This document shows positions 56,724-64,000 of a stretch of DNA of 64,000 nt, in pieces. Both the position numbers and the translations under genes were made by a program. Origin of the DNA: Aquanectria penicillioides (Eukaryota > Ascomycota > Sordariomycetes > Hypocreales > Nectriaceae). Within the stretch, counting starts at the first letter, position 1; the number at the start of each line of letters is the position of its first letter. Location: the NCBI GenBank assembly GCA_003415625.1, contig PYIU01000003.1, forward strand, positions 6,944,001-7,008,000, given 5' to 3'. The notes beneath the pieces were generated by a model, which made no database searches, had not been told where the DNA came from, and worked only from the letters and a program-made list of their open reading frames with translations.

Positions 56724-57637
56724 CTATTCTTGATACGCAGCTACCTCAGGTGAGTTCCATCTACCCCATGTTAGTAATAGAAGCATCGCAAACCCGCTGT
56801 GAAACGTACTTGAAGAATTTGCCGCTTAGCGACTTGAGCGGGCTAGTCACAAACCTGGCCATAACATGCCCAGGTTGCTCAGGCTTGAGTAGCGTGCCCT
56901 GTTCGAATGCCTCTGTAAAAGTGTCATACTGTGCCTTGTCCATTGTGTCCTTGCCGGATGCCCTAAGTACGCCCTGCATTTCTGTGTTAACCCTGCCCGG
57001 AGCGATGGCTACGCTGGTGATGTCCGGTTCCTCGACGGCAACGTGGGCCGAGACCGAGTTGAACACCGCCTTGCTGGAACCGTAGGAAGCCCATGCTGCG
57101 TAGGTGCCGGTGGCAGCGCCGGATGACACCCACAAGAGGCATCCCTTGGACTTGCGCAGCTCGTCCAGTCCTGCCTGGGCCTAATCGCATCGTGAGCAAT
57201 CGGGTTCAGAACAGGACGCGGGCGGTCAGACACTTACCAGCGCGATTCCGCTGAAGACATTCACATCGTAAATCTTCTTCCATTCATCAACCGTGGTGTC
57301 GGCGAACCTCTTGGGCTCCAAGACGCCATGATTGATGACGATACCATCTATCCTGCCGAAGGATGATACCGCCAGATCCGTCAACCTAGTCGGCATCTGT
57401 GCATGGTTGTCAGTCTCGGGAGGACACAACGAACCAGAGGGGCATATCTACGTCCTGCTCGGTCATATCACCGCTGATGTACTGCACCTGATCGGGATGC
57501 GACTTTTTCAACTCCTCCAGTGGCTCCTGGGATCGTGCCGTGATGACCACCTTGTGGGATTGCTGGAGCAGGTACTTGGTGATGGCGGCACCAATACCCT
57601 TGCTGGCTCCTGTGACGATGATAACCTTAGATGCCAT
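56724..57637 (-). CDS. Short-chain dehydrogenase, Irc24/YIR035C-like
   Basis: Four exons (57452-57637, 57238-57396, 56810-57180, 56724-56760) encode 250 residues, a classical SDR. The cofactor motif is IVTGASKGIGAAI; the NNAG-equivalent segment reads INHGVLEPK; the catalytic Ser lies in WVSSGAATG and Tyr/Lys in ASYGSSKAVF; then APGRVNTEMQ. The last exon (37 nt, intron of 49 nt with CTAAC) supplies the family terminus KWNSPEVAAYQE. The closest named relatives are yeast Irc24/YIR035C, which reduce diketones such as benzil with NADPH. The physiological substrate is unknown. The start is the ATG at 57637 rather than a non-ATG codon seven positions upstream. Confidence 0.88.
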
Positions 57638-58097
57638 GGCTCTATACTTCTGCGGCACTCTATGACAGGTTTATTTGGATGTTGCGAGTGTGAGATAGAG
57701 TGGACAGGGTCGGCCGAAGCTCTGTGGGAGTGGGGTTGGGCTGGTTCGTGATAGTGGGGTTTCTCAGAGTCTCGAGCTACCCTGCACCATCCCGACTTCA
57801 TGTCCGATTATGCAGGAATTGGTTACATCCCGTCCGTCTGCAACTATCACTTATAGTACAGGGTTGTCAAAGCCCCTTGCTCGATTTTCTGGAGCTTGGA
57901 ATGGAAATTGCCGCTATTTTTCAGGAAGCGAGCATTGAAATATGTGCTCTGAATGCCAAAATTGACGAAATAAGTGTTAGTGTGGGCACACTACACACTG
58001 GGAGGATCTCACAATATCGCAAACACGTTCTCAGTCTTCCTAAGAGAGCAGAGGCTAGAGAGCCAAGGGTGCACCGGTATTTTTAACTGTTTTTCAT
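57638..58097. other. Intergenic region between two minus-strand genes
   Basis: This 460-bp gap holds the SDR promoter and the methyltransferase 3' UTR. No gene is seen. Confidence 0.5.
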
Positions 58098-59132
58098 TTA
58101 GCCGAGGAGACAACCTTTAAGCCTCCCGATGTCATCGCTTGTGGCTCTACAGCATCCACCGACAACAATTGTTGGCCATTTCCCGCGCTCCTCTGTGGCC
58201 TTGACAACGTCGGTAAGTTGAGCCTCCCACGGGCCGCGATCCTGAATCTCGGAGCCTTCTGGTAACTCCCACTTTTGCGTGGTGGTATTGTAGACCTCTC
58301 CGTTGGTTCCGTCAGGATACAGCACCAGAGCAGGCCACGAGGAGATTCGTCCCTCCTCGACCATGCGAGAGACGGTGGATTCAAAGATGCGAAGGATGGC
58401 ATCTAGCTTGTGCACCTTTGTGCAGTTGATGCCAATGCCCCACGGCACGCTCGAAGAGAGCTTGGGGTCCAGCATGGCCTCGACAGCGGCGTCAATGGAG
58501 TTTCCATCGGGCAGCTTCAGGTCCTCGTTCGGCGACAGACAGGCGGTCCAAAACGGCAGACCAGCGAGCTCTGGCGTCGAGGCGAGCGCCTTGCGCATGG
58601 CAACAATCTCATCGAGCCTGGGGATGGTCTCGAGGGCCACATAGCCCAGGCGAGATGCCACACCAGGGATCTTGCCGAACAGCTGCATGCGCTCACGATG
58701 CCAGGCTTCCAGATCGGCAGCGGAGTCGTGCTCGGCGTCATACTTGCCGCTGTACTCCTGTCCGGGGATCATGCACGCGCCGTAGGGCCCGCAGCTGAGG
58801 GCGACCTTGGCGCTGGGGCTTGCGGCGGTGGCCTTTTCCGCGATGGTCACGGCATCGTCGACGAAGCGCGGCACCGAGGACGCGGGGATGCCCTCGGGGA
58901 ACTCTTTTGAGCAGGTGCCGGCGAAGCCATGGAATGAGACCTGGTATGTGGCCGTGAGGAGGATGTCGACGGGGACGTCGCCAAAGTCCTTTTGGCACGC
59001 GAGCAGCGTGGCGGGGTCTGAGACAAGCAGATCCGAGGACCAGAGCGGCGTGGACCGGCTGAAGGTGACGGCGTATTTGGCCTCAAGGGAGGTGCCGAGG
59101 CCGCCGTCGAGGATAAGGATTTTGGACGCCAT
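58098..59132 (-). CDS. Homocysteine S-methyltransferase
   Basis: Single exon, 344 residues, as in yeast Mht1/Sam4. It transfers a methyl group from S-adenosylmethionine or S-methylmethionine to homocysteine to form methionine, in the cytosol. The TIM barrel begins ILDGGLGTSLEAK. Zinc/thiolate ligand cysteines are visible in GIGINCTK and IVVGGCCRATSDDI. Other blocks are ATYQVSFHGF and YVALETIPRLDE. The choice between Mht1 and Sam4 type cannot be made by eye. The start is the first ATG and gives an N-terminus appropriate to the family; no targeting signal is visible. Confidence 0.92.
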   Translation of the reverse strand: MASKILILDGGLGTSLEAKYAVTFSRSTPLWSSDLLVSDPATLLACQKDFGDVPVDILLTATYQVSFHGFAGTCSKEFPEGIPASSVPRFVDDAVTIAEKATAASPSAKVALSCGPYGACMIPGQEYSGKYDAEHDSAADLEAWHRERMQLFGKIPGVASRLGYVALETIPRLDEIVAMRKALASTPELAGLPFWTACLSPNEDLKLPDGNSIDAAVEAMLDPKLSSSVPWGIGINCTKVHKLDAILRIFESTVSRMVEEGRISSWPALVLYPDGTNGEVYNTTTQKWELPEGSEIQDRGPWEAQLTDVVKATEERGKWPTIVVGGCCRATSDDIGRLKGCLLG

Positions 59133-60207
59133 TGGAGGAGAGTTGCGAGCTTGTGATGCAGTTTTGCCCAGTTCTTGGCTCGAATTGAATAAAAAGAATC
59201 AATGGCCGATGGCGGGGATGAGGCCCCGCTTGGTGGGTGTGTGCGTGAGCGGTGGTGGTTCAAGTGGATAGCCTCAACGGTACTTTGTGGACGGATATCC
59301 ACGGCAAATGCGCGGTTGCTCTGTCTCAAGGGCCATCGTCGTATGCGTTTCGAGCCCAATCCCTGCCTTACGTCTATGTAGGAGAGGGGGTGGAATGGGT
59401 TGGTTGGACTGCGTCGTCATTGTTCCACGGCCAGCCTTGTGACAGTAACACATTGTAACGGTGGCGTAGGGTTTTGTAGCTGCAAACATCGCGTGCTGTT
59501 CTCACTTGAGGGTAATGATATTCAACTGATGTTTTGGGACACATTCAAGACACGAGAAAAAAAAATGATAAAATTCGGGGTTTAGCATTTTTCTCCTTGT
59601 TTCAGTTTTCGATGACTTAAATACGGTACTAGTGGAAAGAATGCCAAGCAAATATAGCATAGGTACAACCATCATTTTGATGCCTCGTTCAAAGCAACCC
59701 TCTCTCGCCTGATAGTATCCAAGAATAACACAAATTGAGGCCTAGATGAAGTTTGGCACACAATTTCGGAGATTACCGGCTAGTGTGGTATTGTGCAACT
59801 GAGGGACACGATTATATGGTGGTTCATCTGTGTTGAATTTCCTTACAGCTGAGCACAACCCGTCCGCCAAGATCCATCAGGCGCGTGTATCACTAAACCA
59901 TGGTGTCATGGTACGAATGATTGGACGCCAGCACTCAGGAGCTGCTAGTGGCGGTTTCGCTTATCTGAAGACGATTTTTGGGGTTCATTGTGGGCGCTGT
60001 GGATGCCGGGTCGGCTCCCGACAAGCTGGATGCATATCGAAATGTGTAGTTAAAAAATCGCGATGAACACCATCACCTCAAGCTGCAGGCGACATATAAG
60101 ACTCGGCATAAAAGTATAGTATCCCCAAATAACGTCGAAGCCATATATTTTTGCTCACAGCACCACGGCGAAATACATCCCGTTGCTCCTCAAAGTTGCC
60201 TCTGAAG
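59133..60207. other. Divergent region upstream of methyltransferase and MFS genes
   Basis: About 1.1 kb, promoter regions of both neighbours. The sequence to the right of about 59500 is more AT-rich. No gene is supported. Confidence 0.5.
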
Positions 60208-62206
60208 ATGTTACAGACCTCATTTTCTGATATGGAATCCAAAATTGAAAGCCGAGCTCCTGCAGCATCCCCGAAGACAGCAACAGAAAAGGAAGAAGGC
60301 GGAATCAATGTGATTGAGGAAGAAGAACAGTGTGAGCCACAGGCACAGGTTCATGCAAAAACTTTTCTGGCTTTATTCGCCGTATGTCTGATATACTTCT
60401 CTCAGACCTTCGCATTAGTTGGTACCGGTGCAGTAAGTGATAGTCCCTGCAGTTTCGAAGGAACATGATCGAAATGAACACAAATGTAGAATTAACTTGA
60501 GCTGTACAGCAAGGTCAATCGATTGCGGCGTACTTGGGTCACCCTGGAGATGCAATCTGGTTGACGGCATGCCTAACAATCCCGAGCGTTGTCCTGGGAC
60601 CTATTGTGGCCCAGACCGCTGACTATTGGGGACGCAAGTGGTTCCTAGTTGTATCGAGTATATTTGGTGCTGTCGGATGCGCTGTCGCTTCTCGAGCGAC
60701 CAACTTCGCCATGTTCATATCGGGAATGACCATCACCGGCCTCGAATTTGGGGTTCTTCCACTTCTCCACGCGATTCCGTCAGAGATCCTTCCAAGACGC
60801 TGGCGTGCCCCAGCACAAGCCGCAATCATGATTGCAAACGCCTTCGGGCTCATATTAGGGCTGATTCTTGGAGGAATATTCAGTCGCAATGGCAACCTAG
60901 AAGGGTTCCGGAATTACTACTATATCGCAATGGGGCTATTCGCAATTGGGACGGTTATCTGTATATTTGCCTACCAACCCCTTCCAACTGCCCTTCAAAA
61001 TGCCATGGATGCCGGAGAAAAACTATCTCGTCTTGACTGGATTGGGTATGGATTTCTTGCAACTAGCTTGGTACTGTTCTGTATGGGCCTTGCCTGGTCT
61101 CAGAATCCCTATGAATGGTCAGACCCACACACATCGGCTCCCTTTGCATTGGGAGTCACACTGGGAATTGCCCTGGTAGTATATGAGACCAAATTCAAGG
61201 ACGACGGGATGTTTCATCATGGCCTGTTCCGAGGCCGAGATTGGAACTTTGCAATTTCGCTGGTCGCCGTCTTTTGCGAGGGCGTTGCGTTCTTTGCCGT
61301 AACGGTATACTTTCCTTTCCAGGTAACCACCCTTGCTGCCTGGGAGGACAATCAAAGCTAATAAAATTGTAGGTTGGCGTCTTGTACGAATCGGATCCTC
61401 TGCTTGTAGGTGTGCGGTTCAGCATTGCCTTCATCGCTACAATTCCCGCTTCAGTGCTGACTGCACTTCTTTGCACCATCACAAAAAAGGTCCGATGGGT
61501 AACAGTATTGTCATTTTTAATTTTTGTGGCCTTTTTTGCTTGCATGGCAACCTCGGACGACGCCACTGATGCTCATGTCTGGGGCTATCCAGTAATGTTG
61601 GGATCAGCTCTTGGAATGACCCTCATCACGCTCGTCACTGTGGCCCAATTATCTACACCTCCCGAACTAATATCGATAGCAAGCGGGCTCATAACTAGCA
61701 TTCGATCCCTTGGAGGCACAGTGGGAATCGCAATATGTGAGTTGACAACTCAATTTTCTTCAGGAACAGTTGGATTCTGATCTGACACCTCTAGACAATG
61801 CCGTGTTTCGGAGTGATATCAGCCAAGCTGGGAGGTATATAGCTGAATCTTCTATGGCTTCTGGCCTTCCGAGTGGTTCTGTTGATCAATTTGTGGGACA
61901 CATGCTCAGTCATAATGAGACGGGTATTCTCCAAGTCCCTGGAGTGACTCCTCAGATCATTGAGTCTGGGCTTCGTGTGCTGCACAGGACTTACGTTCGG
62001 GGGTTCCAGCATGTCTGGAAAACATCCTCGGCCTTTGTCGCATTGGCAACTGTTGGTGAGTGATCATAAGTGAAGATATTGCTGTTGGTTCTGCTAACAG
62101 TTTTCCCCGTCATGAAGTGACCATCTTCCTCACAGACCGAAGTAGTGAGTTCAACAATCAAATAGACGCAACAGTAGAAGAAGACGAAGTCTCTTATGGA
62201 GATTAG
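60208..62206 (+). CDS. MFS transporter, fungal Tri12-like (trichothecene-efflux family)
   Basis: Five exons (60208-60432, 60510-61322, 61373-61736, 61795-62055, 62118-62206) encode 583 residues. The 14-helix drug:H+ antiporter layout fits Tri12-like pumps in the plasma membrane. The N-terminus is cytosolic and Glu-rich (EKEEGGINVIEEEEQ). The first helix is FLALFAVCLIYFSQTFALV; the loop-2/3 motif reads QTADYWGRKW; helices 4-5 include FGVLPLLHAIPSEILPRRWRAPAQ, characteristic of the family. Exon junctions give FPFQVGVLYESDPL and VGIAIYNAVF. The tail is short and acidic. No toxin cluster is next to it, so the substrate is unknown and the name should not be read as trichothecene transport. The start could also be an in-frame ATG at 60232. 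Confidence 0.88.
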
Positions 62207-62531
62207 ACGCGAAAAGGAATGGAATGTGACGCGTGCTTGTAGCTCTGAAGTTTTGTGGCTGGGCCGTTATTCCCCATTCCGAGCTATTCTTCCCTCGGTT
62301 CTCTGCATGTAAAAGTTTGTAGGAAGGGGATGGATAAAGAAGGAATACATGCAGCGGAAAAACGAAGAATGCTGGTCTTTTGGGCCTAACTGCCGTTGAT
62401 TTGAACATAATTTCTATGACAGTTTGATAAAATCCTGGGGGTGACGAGAGCTTGGAGAGCAAATGGGTGGGTCTAGTGCCCCACAGGAATATATAGAGGA
62501 ATTGGCGAGCCGGACTCCAACAAATAAAACA

Positions 62532-62604
62532 GGATCGATAGCTCAGTGGTACGAGCGAGGGATTGCAGATCCCTAGGTCGCGTGTTCGATCCACGCTCGG
62601 TCCT
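62532..62604 (+). tRNA. tRNA-Cys (anticodon GCA)
   Basis: The full cloverleaf can be drawn. The acceptor stem GGATCGA pairs with TCGGTCC (one T-G pair). The D stem is GCTC/GAGC; the anticodon stem is AGGGA/TCCCT with loop TTGCAGA and anticodon GCA; the T stem is GCGTG/CACGC with loop TTCGATC. The discriminator base is T, the identity element of cysteine tRNAs. There is no intron. Box A (TAGCTCAGTGG) and box B (GTTCGATCC) are good. A T-rich run follows at about 62613-62625, consistent with Pol III termination. Confidence 0.96.
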
Positions 62605-62926
62605 CTCCGATTTCCTTTTTGAACTTTTTCTGCTGGATACATTTTTTCTTGCTGCTACTCCAGCACCAACAGAGCTACAATTTATTTTTTCCCCTTCTTC
62701 TTTTCCCTCCTCATGATACCATCTTCATTCAATAAAGGGCTTTAATGATCCACCGAAGTAAACATCCGTTATTATGATACATCTCTATCTAGATATCGAT
62801 AGTGAACTGCCTGCCTCTGTTGCCACCTACATCCAGATGTCCAAATGCACCAGTCCGGTATCTCAGCAAGACAGCGGCCCCCACGGCTGATCGATGTAAC
62901 ATTTCCAGCCTAGCCACACAATCACA

Positions 62927-62934
62927 TATATAAG
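62927..62934 (+). promoter_or_regulatory. TATA-like box of the right-edge gene
   Basis: TATATAAG lies 105 bp upstream of the ATG at 63032. Confidence 0.45.
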
Positions 62935-63031
62935 CGTCAATGTCGCCCTGGTTGTTTAATGGCGTTGTGACTACCCAGCTCCGTTACCCCGCCTCTGTAG
63001 TTCAGCTGCGTCACTCTCATCCGTTGGCATC

Positions 63032-64000
63032 ATGACCCGCGTCTCGGTTCTTTATTTGAAGCATTCAGAAAAACATGACCAAGACAGTTGCCTCCGTCTG
63101 GAGCTTCGCGACTTCATCTCAACGCCTCGCCTGTACGATGACACTTTCGCCAAGGAGTTTACCCACTCATGTTATGTCGGGCCAGCCATTATGTGGGTTT
63201 ATGAGACTGCATTGATTCAAGAGGTCGCTTACAAGTTTTGGCCAGGGTAATTGAGGGCCATGATATATCTAATGGTGACATTAGCACGAAGTTGGGAGGG
63301 TTGCTCCATGAAGCCCGCCAGTCCGCTTTCCCTTTTTACATGATCGAAGCTCTCATTAGAACAGACGAGTGCAAGATTCCAGAGTACACGAGCCATGATT
63401 CGGACGATATATGCTCTATTATAAAGTACCGCGGACGTCATGGGCTCTTACAGAAAACTCAGTCGTGGCTAAATGAAGACCGCGTCTCGGACTTCACAAA
63501 ACTTTTGAGACGTAAGGACATACCCAGATGAGCCTCAAACTGCGATGTCTCGACGGCCTCTGAACTGACCTAATTGCAAGGACAAAATCGACTGCTGGGA
63601 TCGAACACTCGAGTTGCCACCTGGATCTGTAATGATACCAGCGTCTTTCGCCCTGATCCAAGATTGAGGCTAAAATCTTTCATTGTTCTCATGTTTGAGA
63701 AGCAAGACAGGACTGGAAATCAAGATTTTGCTAGGATCCTCCAACAGCTTTTCGCGACATTTGGAACGGAAGGTATTGCAGATGCTATTGAGGATCATCC
63801 TATGCTGATATACATATATCTCCACTTTTGCTTCAATGACTTCAATCTTATTCTGAAGTGTTACGAACAACTTTTCAAGCTATCTGTGAGGAATATTTAT
63901 TTTTCCCCCGACGAGAAAGAATACTGACCTCAGAAGACATCGATCACAGGTCGGACAACTTGGGGCATATCTGACAGATCCTTTCTCCTAAACCAAGCTC
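63032..64000 (+). CDS. Unrecognised gene running off the right edge, one probable frameshift
   Basis: Start ATG at 63032 with the TATA-like site 105 bp upstream. Plausible exons are 63032-63511 (containing a frame break), 63581-63885 and 63934 to beyond the window. The second intron, 63886-63933 (48 nt), has GTGAGG, CTGAC and CTCAG. The first, 63512-63580, has GTAAGG, CTGACCTAAT and CAAG. At about 63245 the frame must shift by one missing base to join KFWPG to VIEGHDISNGDISTKLGG. A 38-nt intron there would also fit, but it is shorter than usual. Codon choice is AT-richer than in the housekeeping genes. I do not recognise the family. Features are helical and Leu/Phe-rich (FARILQQLFATFGTEGI, YIYLHFCFNDFNLILKCYEQLF). 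No catalytic motif is seen. Confidence 0.6.

Larger units (their letters stand above)
62207..63031. other. Intergenic region holding tRNA-Cys
   Basis: MFS 3' UTR, the tRNA-Cys gene, and the putative promoter of the last gene. No other gene is supported. A 163-codon minus-strand ORF crosses the tRNA and is rejected. Confidence 0.6.

Noticed and set aside
62151..62642. 163-codon minus-strand ORF across the tRNA
   Set aside because: It contains the reverse complement of tRNA-Cys, a common source of spurious ORFs annotated in genomes.

Overview
This is nuclear DNA of a filamentous ascomycete. Genes carry short GT-AG introns (about 48-120 nt) with CTNAC/CTGAY-like branch points, and many proteins are typical of Sordariomycetes: a Clr5-domain protein, a GH75 chitosanase, a Tri12-like MFS pump and a SLMAP-type FHA protein. 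I infer Sordariomycetes, probably Hypocreales. I cannot name the species.

Layout. 1-20 kb is a dense housekeeping block: the 3' end of an unknown gene, an Ivy1-like I-BAR protein, acyl-protein thioesterase, an LRR protein, a phosducin-like protein (Plp2), ribosomal protein eS27, a Dif1/Spd1-type ribonucleotide reductase regulator, a Gemin2-like SMN-complex protein, mitochondrial GatA, Prp38, a small membrane-anchored protein and a Clr5-domain protein. 20-33 kb is almost empty. One acidic 265-residue protein sits between 3.4 kb and 9.0 kb of non-coding DNA with microsatellites, long homopolymers and GTAC-rich palindromes. 33-41 kb holds Cox16 and an accessory-looking group: secreted chitosanase, cyanamide-hydratase-like HD protein and an atypical SDR. 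41-59 kb holds a STRIPAK-type FHA protein, Mgr2, a laccase-like multicopper oxidase, an Hst2-type sirtuin, NC2-beta, an SDR and homocysteine S-methyltransferase. 59-64 kb holds a Tri12-like MFS transporter, tRNA-Cys(GCA) and an unrecognised gene that leaves the window.

Mitochondrial functions (GatA, Cox16, Mgr2), RNA processing (Gemin2-like, Prp38), transcription and chromatin (NC2-beta, Hst2, Clr5-domain), methionine metabolism and signalling are scattered, with no operon-like logic. Several pairs are divergent over short shared promoters: Gemin2/GatA 239 bp, Prp38/membrane protein 281 bp, Plp2/eS27 522 bp.

The most striking cross-cutting signal is that five genes each need one missing base restored, always in the same direction, to read through. 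Three of these (thioesterase, Plp2, the 40-kb SDR) are certain by protein family. The likeliest cause is single-base deletion error in the assembly. The best biological leads are a PIP-degron-like motif in the Dif1/Spd1 protein, a multicopper oxidase with a myristoylation-like N-terminus instead of a signal peptide, the 9-kb gene desert upstream of the acidic protein, and the orphan gene at the right edge. I did not find a convincing new multi-gene system.
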